A stretch of DNA of 39,519 bases from CAMDKS01 sp964402975 (GCA_964402975.1 CAYOEM010000022.1:1-39519), one strand, 5' to 3'; numbered from the stretch's first letter, positions 16,845-25,654 are shown. Notes: generated by a model from the letters alone, not told the origin. Program-made: numbers and translations.

Positions 16845-19784
16845 TTGCTTAATGAGAACGCTGATGCGGCGCGAAGCGATTGTCCGAGCTTGGCCGAACG
16901 ATGGTTCTTCTTTGAGCGCTATTTGCGCCATATAGCGAATAATGGAATGGCTTTAAAAACTGCATCAAGTCAAGTGACGTTGTCTAATCTTACTCGTCTA
17001 ATTAGGGATTTGGGTGACGAGCTTCACTGGCCGTCGTCAAAGGTCAGCCTAATATCCGCTGAGACGAGATTAGACAAGGATTTAGGTTTAGACAGTCTGA
17101 CACGCGTTGAGTTAGCTTCCCGGATTGAGCGTATGTTTGGGGTTCTCGTTGGGGAAAGCCTTTTTTTAGATATTTCGACTGTTGGTGACCTTGTTTCGGC
17201 TATTGAAAAAGCGCCACTCGTTCACATCGAAAGACAAAAACGGCTTAAGATCGCTACTACAGAGCGGCAAGAAGATACCAAGTCTGTGGACGTTCCGCTT
17301 GCAGCACATACTCTCAATGAGGTCATAAACTATTACGTCAAGAATCATCCGGGCCGAGACCATATCACGGTTATAAAATCGAGAGGTCAGGAAAAAAACA
17401 TCACATACGGAGCTCTATTCGAAGGTGCAAAAATCGTCGCTTCAGGATTATACAAACGGCAGATTAAACCGGGCGATACTGTGGCCATTATGCTTCCTAC
17501 GTGTGAGGAATATTTTTTTTGTTTCCTTGGGGTGATTCTTGCTGGGGCGATACCGGTTGCATTATATCCTCCCACTAGAGCTTCGCAGATCGTGGATCAT
17601 TTAGAACGGCATGTCGAAATTCTCAAAAATGCAAAAACATCACTACTAATTACTGATGGCACGCTATTGTCCGGTGTTGGACATCTCATGAAAATTAGGG
17701 GCGCATTTCTAAGTATTGCTGATGTTGAAAGAGTCCTTCAAGGGGATGCAGATGACTACCAAGCTTTCGTCGCAAGAGCGTCTGACATTGCTTTTGTTCA
17801 ATACACGTCTGGGAGTACCGGAAGCCCTAAAGGAGTGGTCCTAACACATTCCAACATTCTTTCGAACGTCAAAGCTATGGGCACTGTTTTGCAGGCAGGT
17901 CCAACGGATGTTTTTGTCAGTTGGTTGCCGCTTTATCACGATATGGGTTTAATTGGGGCCTGGATTGGTAGTTTGTTTTTTGGTTGTAAACTGGTGGTTA
18001 TGTCGCCATTTAGTTTCCTGAGTAGTCCTATCTACTGGCTTCAGACAATCGACAGATATCAGGCGACGTTAACCGCAGCTCCTAACTTTGCATACGAACT
18101 TTGCTTAAAACATATAAGCAAAGCGGACGCTAAAAAGATAAACTTGAGCACAATCAGGGCTGCATGTAATGGAGCCGAAGCAGTTGACCCGCGAACTATC
18201 GAGAGGTTCATCGACGTCTTTTCTGAAAGTGGACTATCAAGATCTGCTATGAAGCCTGTTTATGGGTTGGCCGAGTCGACGGTTGGACTCACATTTCCAC
18301 GTCTTCATGATGAGTTGCACATAGATAGTGTCGACCGAAAAAGTCTGGAGTTTCTTCAAAAGGCGAAAGTTTGGGACAAGTCCAACGGGGTCCCTATTCG
18401 TTTTGTGAGTTGTGGTAGACCCCTTCCGGGACACGAGATCCGTATCGTCGATGAATTGAATAACGAGGTTGCAGAGCGCGTTGAGGGAAGGATTCAGTTT
18501 CGGGGGCCGTCTTCAACGTCCGGTTATCTTAATAAAGAAGCAGAGAATAAAAAGCTATTTCAAGGCAAATGGCTTGAGACCGGTGATTTAGGCTACGTTG
18601 CTGCCGGGGAGCTCTATGTTACAGGCAGAATTAAAGATGTTATTAAGCATGCCGGTCGTAATGTTCACCCTGAGGAGCTTGAAGCCGCGGTTGGACTTGT
18701 TTCTGGTGTCAGGAAGGGGTGTGTTGCCGTATTTGGTTTTCTCGATACCGCGGTCGCCACTGAGCGGCTTGCTGTCATTGCTGAGACGCGTGAGAATGAT
18801 CCAGCGGTTCTGCAACGTATCGAATCCGAGATAAACGGCGTCTTAACTGATCGGTCAGGATCCCCCCCTGACATTATTAGATTAGTTCAACCACATACAA
18901 TTTTAAAAACTAGCAGCGGAAAAATCAGGCGATCTGCTTGTAAAGTTCTATTTGAAACAGGAAAACTTAACTCATCCAGGCATGATTGGCGATTAGATGT
19001 CGCTATTTTTGCTATATCAGCGGCATTCAGGAAGCTTTCTAATTTTGTATTAAGCTATGCTGCAGTCGCCCGGTCCGTAGTAACCTGCGCTTTGATCGTC
19101 CTCGTAACTTGTTTTGTTTGGCCATTCATGGCGTTTTTACCGAGCCTAGAGTGGCGATGGCGTTCTGCTCGAATTGGCGCGCGGTTGGTATTATTTGTAT
19201 CGCGGGTTGACCTTTGTGTCCGAGGTGGCATGTCCACTAATCAGGCTATTTATGTAGCAAATCACTCAAGTTACAGTGATGTCTTATATCTATTAAGAGC
19301 ATTCGAAAGACCTGTGGCATTCATCGCAAAAGCCGAATTAAAGAAAAGTGTTTTGTTCAGATTTACGCTGGATCGGCTAGGTGTCATTTATGTTGAAAGA
19401 TATGACGTCAGCGGGGCGATTCGGGACGCTCAAATCGCTATTGAGGCTGCGCGACTCGGGAAAAGCTTGGCGTCCTTCCCAGAAGGCACGTTCACAAGAC
19501 GTCCTGGGGTTTTGCCGTTTCATATAGGCCCATTTCTGGCGGCCGTTAAACTTTCTCTGCCCATAGTGCCGGTTTCTATTACAGGCGCTCGCTCTATATT
19601 GCGTCCTGATAGTTATATTATAAGACCCGGGCGCGTGGCGGTAACGCTCTTAGAGCCTATAGTGGCAGATAAAAATCTCGCCAATAGTGAGCTGGACGGG
19701 TGGCATCTGGCACTTGCACTTAAAGACAGATCGCGCATGTTGATCTTGCAACATTGCGGCGAGCCAGACTTGGCTTTCGACTAA
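16845..19784 (+). CDS. Three-domain fusion: acyl carrier protein, fatty acyl-AMP ligase, PlsC acyltransferase
   Basis: The 979-residue protein has three domains. First, an acyl carrier protein (about 45-122) with the phosphopantetheine site GLDSLT (S84). Second, an acyl-activating domain (about 155-705) with the P-loop YTSGSTGSPKG (320-330), PLYHDMGLIG (362-371), YGLAES (473-478), TGD (579-581) and the C-terminal catalytic Lys in TSSGKIRR (K693); YHDMGLIG and APNFAYELC are typical of fatty acyl-AMP ligases. Third, after a membrane helix near 740-765, a PlsC-type acyltransferase with NHSSYSD (H807, D812) and FPEGT (878-882). The inferred reaction is adenylation of a free fatty acid, loading onto the fused carrier and transfer to a lysophospholipid or glycerol-phosphate acceptor at the membrane. 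The order differs from Aas, which has acyltransferase first and no carrier. The start is probably TTG at 16845; ATG at 16947 is the alternative, and both keep the carrier domain. Confidence 0.88.
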   Translation: MLNENADAARSDCPSLAERWFFFERYLRHIANNGMALKTASSQVTLSNLTRLIRDLGDELHWPSSKVSLISAETRLDKDLGLDSLTRVELASRIERMFGVLVGESLFLDISTVGDLVSAIEKAPLVHIERQKRLKIATTERQEDTKSVDVPLAAHTLNEVINYYVKNHPGRDHITVIKSRGQEKNITYGALFEGAKIVASGLYKRQIKPGDTVAIMLPTCEEYFFCFLGVILAGAIPVALYPPTRASQIVDHLERHVEILKNAKTSLLITDGTLLSGVGHLMKIRGAFLSIADVERVLQGDADDYQAFVARASDIAFVQYTSGSTGSPKGVVLTHSNILSNVKAMGTVLQAGPTDVFVSWLPLYHDMGLIGAWIGSLFFGCKLVVMSPFSFLSSPIYWLQTIDRYQATLTAAPNFAYELCLKHISKADAKKINLSTIRAACNGAEAVDPRTIERFIDVFSESGLSRSAMKPVYGLAESTVGLTFPRLHDELHIDSVDRKSLEFLQKAKVWDKSNGVPIRFVSCGRPLPGHEIRIVDELNNEVAERVEGRIQFRGPSSTSGYLNKEAENKKLFQGKWLETGDLGYVAAGELYVTGRIKDVIKHAGRNVHPEELEAAVGLVSGVRKGCVAVFGFLDTAVATERLAVIAETRENDPAVLQRIESEINGVLTDRSGSPPDIIRLVQPHTILKTSSGKIRRSACKVLFETGKLNSSRHDWRLDVAIFAISAAFRKLSNFVLSYAAVARSVVTCALIVLVTCFVWPFMAFLPSLEWRWRSARIGARLVLFVSRVDLCVRGGMSTNQAIYVANHSSYSDVLYLLRAFERPVAFIAKAELKKSVLFRFTLDRLGVIYVERYDVSGAIRDAQIAIEAARLGKSLASFPEGTFTRRPGVLPFHIGPFLAAVKLSLPIVPVSITGARSILRPDSYIIRPGRVAVTLLEPIVADKNLANSELDGWHLALALKDRSRMLILQHCGEPDLAFD

Positions 19785-19806
19785 CCCTGACTCGCCATTG
19801 TAGGTG

Positions 19807-21585
19807 CTAATCTGTTATCTCGATGCTGAGTATATTTAATTGAGTTTCAGCATCAGAGTGCTTTACTTGATAAAGAGTGCCGTTCGCAGTTTGACTCGAT
19901 GTTGTAAGGGTTGTTGTATTACCGACGCGGTCCGAAATCTGAATTTCTGTAAGAATGTATTTTCCCGTAGGGACGTTGTCGGCCAGCGTAAATTCCATCG
20001 AGTACCAATCACCTTCAACATGTTTTATTGAATTATCGCACAAGAGGATTCGTGCTGATGCGTTGACATCGGTCAAAGATTGTTCTTGTGGCATGAAGCT
20101 TTTTCTACAGAATTTGGTTACCACGTCATTAGCATGGTCTTTGATTCCCGAGATGTCATCTGTAGCCTTAATTAATACTCTACCAGTTTCTCCGGGCTTG
20201 TAGCTGAGACGATCTGTCTTTATAGAGAGAACTTTCGGTCCCTCAAGGTCAATTTTGCCTAGGTTAGTGATAAAAAGGCTGGCGCTGACGATATTACTTC
20301 CGTTTCTAACCGAATCGTTAACGCCAAATTCCATAACATATTCCCCGGGTGGTAAACCTTTTTCTGAGATTAGCCTGACCTCCCATGAGCCGTCCGCGCG
20401 TTTAACAGGTTCTGAGCAGGCCGAAACAGAGTACTCAACGGGGTCGATGTCTGGTGTTGATGCGATGTCTGTCCTTGAAAATTTAAACCAATCACGATGT
20501 CTTGCCTTGTGGCAAAACTTATAAGGCGCAAAATTAGGGGCATTGTCTGTGGCATCGAAGATGAGCTTTGATTCTTCTCCAGCTGCAAATAACGCCGGTT
20601 CAAACCGAACGTTAGTTAATTTCGGCGCTTCCGTATCTGGGGAGTTGTTTGTGATCTGTAGATAAGCAAGAGGGATCAAAGTTTGATCATCCACTTTGTT
20701 TGATCTATAAACGCCTCGTTCATAATCTGGCCACAATTCAAGAGGATTGCCGGCAGAATCCCAGATGGTCATAGGGTGTAAAAGATATTTGCCCGCCTTC
20801 ATTCGGTCGTTTGTTTGAATTTCGTATTCGTACCAGTCGTTGCCGATTGCCTTTAAATTTGAGCACGATTCGACCCCGTCCCAGCTCTCGTCCATCAGGG
20901 TTCGGCAGGTTTCATCGATGCGTATTGAAACGCTTCCCGTCGGGGATCGGCCTAGGATAGTGCCCATATTGTCAGTGGCTCGAAATTTCAGCTTGACGGT
21001 CTGACCAGCTTTCGCCACCGTCGGCTCAAACGCGACCTCGTGAATAACCGGAGACGTCGTGTCAAATTCAATAGATGCAATAACGTTTGATATCATAGCG
21101 ATTCCGTTTCCAACGGCGGATGCGTCGGCTTTGACCTCCAACAGAGTGTCTTTATTCAGCTGATAAATATATTTTGCATCGAGATTGCTGTTAGTCTCAC
21201 TTCGAATATATAAGCCCTTTACATGCGAAGAGTTTATGGCACGCCAATCTGAAGATGCTGAGACCTGTGATGCATAGCTTTCCAATGAGGTCGTTCCCGT
21301 TTCGGATAATTTAACGATTGAAAAGGTGATCTCAGAGACATTGTTTGTAATAACTTTGCGGTTATCCAAGCGAACCTTTGTGTCCGAAATCTTGTTTAGA
21401 TCAAGACCTTGGCCGTAGTCGAAGAAATAGTCGTAAGTTTCGTCGTGATAGCGAATGATGCCATTGCCTACTACACTTCCTCCCGAAGCCTGGTGTTTTC
21501 GCTGGCAGCCAATCATAAGGCCAGAGAATATGGTTAGAAAGGTTAACGCGATGGCATGTAATTTATTTTCATTGTTACTTTTCAT
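19807..21585 (-). CDS. Lipoprotein with three Ig-like repeats
   Basis: The 592-residue protein has a lipobox ending in MIGC (C27) and a mature region in four parts: an N-terminal domain (about 40-178) and three Ig-like repeats starting near residues 181, 320 and 443. Each repeat opens with a D-x-P or D-x-EAP/GP step, then a strand, FEP or TDRLSYKPG, and a FxATDN or IKATDDISG turn, with GNDWYEYEIQ, DGSWEVRL and GDWYSMEF at the centre and a GKY or GEY strand before the end. This is the layout of an elongated surface protein. GAGGTG stands before the ATG. It lies nine bases after the TIGR02147 regulator gene on the same strand, so it is that regulator's likely operon partner. Function unknown. 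Confidence 0.75.
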   Translation of the reverse strand: MKSNNENKLHAIALTFLTIFSGLMIGCQRKHQASGGSVVGNGIIRYHDETYDYFFDYGQGLDLNKISDTKVRLDNRKVITNNVSEITFSIVKLSETGTTSLESYASQVSASSDWRAINSSHVKGLYIRSETNSNLDAKYIYQLNKDTLLEVKADASAVGNGIAMISNVIASIEFDTTSPVIHEVAFEPTVAKAGQTVKLKFRATDNMGTILGRSPTGSVSIRIDETCRTLMDESWDGVESCSNLKAIGNDWYEYEIQTNDRMKAGKYLLHPMTIWDSAGNPLELWPDYERGVYRSNKVDDQTLIPLAYLQITNNSPDTEAPKLTNVRFEPALFAAGEESKLIFDATDNAPNFAPYKFCHKARHRDWFKFSRTDIASTPDIDPVEYSVSACSEPVKRADGSWEVRLISEKGLPPGEYVMEFGVNDSVRNGSNIVSASLFITNLGKIDLEGPKVLSIKTDRLSYKPGETGRVLIKATDDISGIKDHANDVVTKFCRKSFMPQEQSLTDVNASARILLCDNSIKHVEGDWYSMEFTLADNVPTGKYILTEIQISDRVGNTTTLTTSSQTANGTLYQVKHSDAETQLNILSIEITD

Positions 21586-21594
21586 GAGTTCACC

Positions 21595-22416
21595 TCAGTG
21601 GCTTAATTTAAACATCTGCACGTTGACTTGTGTAACATTTGCGTTTTCAATGGGCCCGCTAGGGGCTAGAGCTAGTACTTGTTCTCTGAAATTTTTTATT
21701 ATGTCCTTAAGTTTTGGGATGTCATCTGGCTTAATTAAAATGTGTACTGATCCAAATTCTCTTTCCGTGACCGGTTCGGTTTCGACCATTTTTTTCCCGA
21801 GTTCCAAGCAGCTCTTGTGATAGCGTCTTATTGCTATGGAATTGACCTCGTCAGAGGTGCGGATTGTTAGATCTGTTGGTGTTACTGCACCGTCGTCTAA
21901 AACCTTAAGAAGGCCAACTTCAACAAGTAATTTTATTGCCCGTTTTGCTTCCTGTGGCGTTAAAAGTCCTTTAAGCCTAGCTGCAACTGCGTGTGGGTTC
22001 GGATCAAAACCCGGCAGCCTTGCAAGCTCGATGATTGCAAGACCGTGCCATTCTTCCAGTACCTGGTATGTCTTCATCGAAATATTTTCGCCCATAGAAC
22101 GCCCAAGCTGGGACATCATTTCAGAGAGAAAATGTTCTTTCTCTACAGGATCCTTTGCTTGGTTAAATTGAATGAGCTTGTGGTAGTAAGCTATTTCTTT
22201 AGAGGTCATACCAAGTGCAACGCCGAGGGCCGTTGCGCGTTTTGTGGTCAAAGCTCTTTTTCCTGAGACGATCAGGGAAATGTGAGACTTAGTTAGACAT
22301 CCAGTCCTTCTGCCTAGCTGCTCTAGTGAGAAGGTGGGGGAGGTCTCCCGTTTGTGGGCCAGGAAATCTTTTAGGTACTGCCGGTAGTCCAAATACTTAT
22401 AGATGGATGGTTGCAT
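21595..22416 (-). CDS. TIGR02147-family HTH regulator
   Basis: The 273-residue protein matches the TIGR02147 family: the opening SIYKYLDYRQYLKDFLAHKRE, an HTH region with FSLEQLGRRTGCLTKSHISLIVSGKRALT (about 33-62) and YYHKLIQFNQAKDPVEKEHF, then the C-terminal domain with the block YQVLEEWHGLAIIELARLPGF, GLLTPQEAKRAIKLLVEVGLLKV and the ending beta segment. The family is abundant in Bdellovibrio-like bacteria and has no assigned target. I start it at 22416 because the family begins there; 26 extra in-frame residues are possible. The downstream lipoprotein gene begins nine bases after its stop. A GTTTAC site sits about 10 bases before the start codon, suggesting autoregulation. Confidence 0.85.
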   Translation of the reverse strand: MQPSIYKYLDYRQYLKDFLAHKRETSPTFSLEQLGRRTGCLTKSHISLIVSGKRALTTKRATALGVALGMTSKEIAYYHKLIQFNQAKDPVEKEHFLSEMMSQLGRSMGENISMKTYQVLEEWHGLAIIELARLPGFDPNPHAVAARLKGLLTPQEAKRAIKLLVEVGLLKVLDDGAVTPTDLTIRTSDEVNSIAIRRYHKSCLELGKKMVETEPVTEREFGSVHILIKPDDIPKLKDIIKNFREQVLALAPSGPIENANVTQVNVQMFKLSH

Positions 22417-22425
22417 GGTTAGTCC

Positions 22426-22529
22426 GTTTACAAAATAAGGTGTTGTTATCCCTCGTGTGGAGCTCTGTTTACGAAATATCATATGCAAAATCAATAGTTA
22501 AATGATCAATTTGTTTACTCTGTGTAAAC
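22426..22529. promoter_or_regulatory. Cluster of GTTTAC sites upstream of the TIGR02147 gene
   Basis: GTTTAC occurs at 22426-22431, 22467-22472 and 22513-22518, and its reverse complement GTAAAC at 22524-22529. The last two form an inverted repeat with a five-base spacer. The first site lies directly before the probable ribosome site of the regulator gene. A six-base word is not expected four times in about 100 bases, so this may be an operator array; binding is inference. Confidence 0.45.
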
Positions 22530-22592
22530 GTTTGAATATCACTGGCTTTGTGGCGTCTCTGTATTTCGCAGTCTAATCGTTATTAATTTTTG

Positions 22593-23495
22593 TTATGAAT
22601 TAGATGGTGTTTTTGGGAGTTGAAATCTAATTGTGGTTCCCTGGCCGTCTGATGATTCAGCCCAGATTTTACCGCCGTTAAGATCTATAACCTTTCGGCA
22701 GAAGGCTAAGCCGATTCCAGTGCTGCGGTCCTTGGAGCCAGTAGCGACTGTTTCGAACAGTGTAAAAATGTCTTCAAGTTTTGCTGATGGAATGCCAACG
22801 CCATTGTCTTTGATAAAATATTCGACGATCGAGTTCCGTGTGACGGCGCCTATTGTGATCGTCAGATTTCTGCTGGGATGCTTGTATTTTATTGCATTTC
22901 CAATGAGGTTTGAAAATACGCATTCTAATTGCTTTTGATTGGCCGTTACGTTGGGCAAGGTTTCTAGATGTATGCTAGCGTTGGCATCTTTTAGCGAATA
23001 TGAATGAACTTGTATAACATCGGATACTATGTGACTGACGATGCACACGTCAAGATTAGCGGCTTGATGTGTGATTTTTGAGATCTGAAGTAACTCATTG
23101 ACATAAGATATCGCGTTTTGAAGGTTTCGCTGTATGACTTCAATGGATTGATCCACGGCAGCGATATTCTTCTGCGGTAATTGTTTGCTCAAAATATTGA
23201 GCCATGAAAATGCAGCGTGAAGTGGCGATTTTAGATCATGCGCGGCAAGTGTTGCAAAATGCTCTAGCTCAAGATTTGACCTCAAGATTCTCTCTCGGTC
23301 TTTAAGAAGAAATTCGTGCAGTGAAATCGTTGCTCCTCGTTGTAGGTCAGAATTTGATGGAGCCGTCGCTAGACCCACCGAATCGGTACTTAAACCCGAG
23401 GTTTTTGAACCCCGCCAAACTGACGGATTTTTTTGGAGATCAAACCTACGTGGCTGATGGTTAAATTTGTCATTCGTGTGATTGGGGGCGTGCAT
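22593..23495 (-). CDS. Soluble histidine kinase without a sensor domain
   Basis: The 300-residue protein has an H-box with FATLAAHDLKSPLHAAFSW (H86), an N-box SNLIGNAIKYKHP (N200), a G1 box DNGVGIP (230-236), an F-rich segment IFTLFETVATG, and a G2 box STGIGLAFCRK (258-268), followed by GTTIRFQLP. The first 75 residues are low in predicted structure and contain no PAS, GAF or membrane segment, so its input is unknown. The HDLKSPL type resembles phytochrome-like and bacteriophytochrome kinases. The ATG has AGGAG nine bases upstream. No response regulator gene is adjacent. It lies upstream of the TIGR02147 regulator on the same strand, and both upstream regions carry GTTTAC sites. Confidence 0.85.
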   Translation of the reverse strand: MHAPNHTNDKFNHQPRRFDLQKNPSVWRGSKTSGLSTDSVGLATAPSNSDLQRGATISLHEFLLKDRERILRSNLELEHFATLAAHDLKSPLHAAFSWLNILSKQLPQKNIAAVDQSIEVIQRNLQNAISYVNELLQISKITHQAANLDVCIVSHIVSDVIQVHSYSLKDANASIHLETLPNVTANQKQLECVFSNLIGNAIKYKHPSRNLTITIGAVTRNSIVEYFIKDNGVGIPSAKLEDIFTLFETVATGSKDRSTGIGLAFCRKVIDLNGGKIWAESSDGQGTTIRFQLPKTPSNS

Positions 23496-23854
23496 AAATT
23501 CTGTCTCCTAATTTCCAAAAAAGCTCACACTCAGTGTCACGAGTGTTTACAAATCTAGCTGCCTAAAATCCAGCCAGACCATGCTTAGTAGTCAATTTAT
23601 AAGGAAAATTCAATGTATTAGGTTTAATTTTTGTTTACATTAAGTAACCCATAGGGGGTTCTTATAGACCTGTTCAATACGTCGAGGTTTGCTGATCGGC
23701 TGCTTATGTCCATCGTCTGTTCATGAAAATTGATTGATTATCTCTGGATTGCGATTTAAACCTCCAAAATAAGCCATTTTGACGTACTTTCGTAGTTCAG
23801 CGGCTTAGTAGTTTCTACAATTTGACGGGACTTAATTTTAAGGGGCGATAGTCT
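23496..23854. other. Intergenic region between the divergent kinase and small-protein genes
   Basis: No open reading frame of useful length is seen. The region holds an inverted repeat ACACTC / GAGTGT (23527-23546) and two GTTTAC words, near the kinase start, and must contain promoters for both directions, though no sigma-70 boxes stand out clearly. The right end has the AAGGGG ribosome site of the small gene. Confidence 0.6.
23527..23638. promoter_or_regulatory. GTTTAC pair and inverted repeat upstream of the kinase gene
   Basis: GTTTAC at 23545-23550 and 23633-23638 stand about 50 and 140 bases before the kinase start. The first overlaps the right arm of an ACACTC-N8-GAGTGT inverted repeat. 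The same hexamer is clustered upstream of the TIGR02147 gene, which suggests one regulator acts on both. Confidence 0.35.
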
Positions 23855-24031
23855 ATGACGACTACTTTAAGGGGACAGCTTCGGGTTCGGTTTTCATGGA
23901 TGTTTGGTAAAGGGATTAAAAAGGTTTTTCGCACAACCCCACGCCGGTTTTTTGATCACCGAGAAGAGGTTTTATATAAATCCCAGCAAGCTAAGGGCAA
24001 AATGTTGGCTTCTTTGCACAACTCATTTTAA
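23855..24031 (+). CDS. Small basic protein, 58 residues
   Basis: An ATG at 23855 follows AAGGGG at nine bases and opens a 58-codon frame ending in TAA. The product is strongly basic (13 Lys/Arg against three Asp/Glu), with aromatic and basic residues in the middle (FRTTPRRFFDHREE) and no signal peptide or long hydrophobic stretch. A hairpin terminator follows 43 bases after the stop. The good ribosome site, intact frame and own terminator support a real gene; there is no recognised family. It could be a nucleic-acid-binding or membrane-surface protein, but that is only a guess from charge. Confidence 0.5.
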   Translation: MTTTLRGQLRVRFSWMFGKGIKKVFRTTPRRFFDHREEVLYKSQQAKGKMLASLHNSF

Positions 24032-24073
24032 TTATGCTGTTGTGGGAATTGGCTTTTGCGCCAGGTGACGTCT

Positions 24074-24092
24074 GAGCACTTGGTGCTTTTTT
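24074..24092 (+). terminator. Intrinsic terminator after the 58-residue gene
   Basis: The short hairpin AGCAC-TTG-GTGCT is followed by a run of six T. It ends the small-protein unit and also argues against a TTG start at 24091 for the next gene, because that codon would lie in the T run. Confidence 0.6.
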
Positions 24093-24123
24093 GTATCACA
24101 AACGTTGGTTTCTTGACCGGAGA

Positions 24124-25506
24124 ATGGAAGCGCCAGTGGAATTAAGTGTGATTGAAGGGGAGGTTAGAGCTGTCTTTGATAGCGGTGTCACGAGACCTGT
24201 CGAGTCTCGAAGGCAATCCCTAATTCGTCTTAAGGACGTGCTTGTGCGGCGCGAAAAAGACGTGATGCGCGCACTTCGCCAAGATCTGGGTAAGTGCGAG
24301 TTTGAGTCAAAGATCTCTGAGACCGGATTTGTCATTAGTGAAATCAATTATCATTTAAAGCACCTGGATGATTGGGCTAAAGAGATTGTTGGCGCGCCCC
24401 CTTTGCTAGCCCAGCCTGCTAAGACGCGGCTGATTCCCTGCCCGCGCGGGGTTATTCTCGTATTAGCTCCTTGGAACTACCCATTTATGCTATCCCTTGC
24501 ACCAGTGATTGGTGCTATAACGGCGGGCAATGCAGTTGTCTTAAAACCAAGTGAGTGCGCGCCGCACACTGCAAGTGTTATTTTAGAAATTGTGTCCGAA
24601 GCTTTTCCAGAAAAACATGTGCGTTGTGTTCTCGGTGGTCAAGATGTGGCATCGGAATTGCTACGTTATCCTTTTGATCATTTTTTCTTCACAGGCAGTA
24701 AACGAGTGGGCAGGATTGTTGCTCAGGCGGCCTTGGAGCATTTCGCCACGTTTACACTCGAGCTAGGCGGCAAGAGTCCTTGTGTGGTTGACGATACGGC
24801 CAACACGCGTCACTCGGCAAGACGAATTGCCTGGGGCAAGTCGCTGAACGCTGGTCAAACGTGTGTTGCGCCAGACTTTTTGCTGGTTCATGAAAGTGTT
24901 CACGATAAGACTGTCCAGGCAATAGTTGACGAATGGAAGGGTTTCTACGGCAGTGATCTTGAGCGTAGTCCAGATTACAGCCGTATTATCAACGTGGATC
25001 AGTTCGATCGGTTGGAGCGCCTCCTAGAGACGACCAAAGGTAGTATCATCGGAGGTAGGCGAAATAGAGGCTCGAGATTTTTCGAGCCGACTATTGTTGC
25101 GGATATCAAGGTTGATGATCCATTGATGGCTAGTGAAATTTTTGGACCCATCCTACCTGTTATCCGGTGGCGTGATGAGTCCGAGTTGAGTCGTGTTATA
25201 AATAAGAATCCTGATCCGTTGGCTTTTTACGTCTTTACGGAGCGAAAAGACTTTTCTGAGCGCCTATTATCTTCCGTGTCTTTTGGTGGAGCTTGCGTAA
25301 ACCATATCGCTCTTCACTTGGGGTGCCCTGATTTGCCATTCGGCGGCAAAAAGACTAGCGGTGTTGGGCGGTATCATGGACGTTACGGTTTTGAAACGTT
25401 TACTCATTATAAGAGCGTGGTAGAGGCAAGCAGTCTGTTTGATGTCAGATTGAAATATCCGCCGTATGGAAAGATTGATGGCTTTCTTAAGTGGTTCTAT
25501 TTATAG
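24124..25506 (+). CDS. Aldehyde dehydrogenase, class 3 type
   Basis: The 460-residue protein has APWNYPF (115-121), FFTGSKRVG (188-196), the catalytic Glu in FTLELGGKSP (E213), the nucleophile Cys in NAGQTCVAPD (C247), EIFGPILPV and the C-terminal FGGKKTSGVGRYHG. The overall length and the hydrophobic end (YGKIDGFLKWFYL) fit class 3/fatty aldehyde dehydrogenases. It would oxidise a medium- or long-chain aldehyde with NAD(P). The ATG at 24124 has GGAG only two bases before it; a GTG at 24136 and a TTG at 24091 are alternatives, the last unlikely because of the terminator. The next gene begins about 150 bases after its stop. Confidence 0.9.
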   Translation: MEAPVELSVIEGEVRAVFDSGVTRPVESRRQSLIRLKDVLVRREKDVMRALRQDLGKCEFESKISETGFVISEINYHLKHLDDWAKEIVGAPPLLAQPAKTRLIPCPRGVILVLAPWNYPFMLSLAPVIGAITAGNAVVLKPSECAPHTASVILEIVSEAFPEKHVRCVLGGQDVASELLRYPFDHFFFTGSKRVGRIVAQAALEHFATFTLELGGKSPCVVDDTANTRHSARRIAWGKSLNAGQTCVAPDFLLVHESVHDKTVQAIVDEWKGFYGSDLERSPDYSRIINVDQFDRLERLLETTKGSIIGGRRNRGSRFFEPTIVADIKVDDPLMASEIFGPILPVIRWRDESELSRVINKNPDPLAFYVFTERKDFSERLLSSVSFGGACVNHIALHLGCPDLPFGGKKTSGVGRYHGRYGFETFTHYKSVVEASSLFDVRLKYPPYGKIDGFLKWFYL

Positions 25507-25654
25507 AACCTATTCAATTCGTATTGGCGTAATTCAATTTCAAGAAAATAAGAATGGCACGTGGATTGCTTTGTTGCAGCACGGCAGGATCAAACACAAT
25601 CACGAGTTTGAACTGACGAGTCTTCCTAACAACGCTGAAAAAAGGACTGAAAGC

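Noticed and set aside
24091..24123. TTG at 24091 as start of the aldehyde dehydrogenase
   Set aside because: It lies in the T run of the hairpin at 24074-24092 and has no good ribosome site.
25466..25654. Longer start for the DUF1036 protein inside the dehydrogenase gene
   Set aside because: It would bury the signal peptide, while the ATG at 25655 has AAGGA at eight bases.
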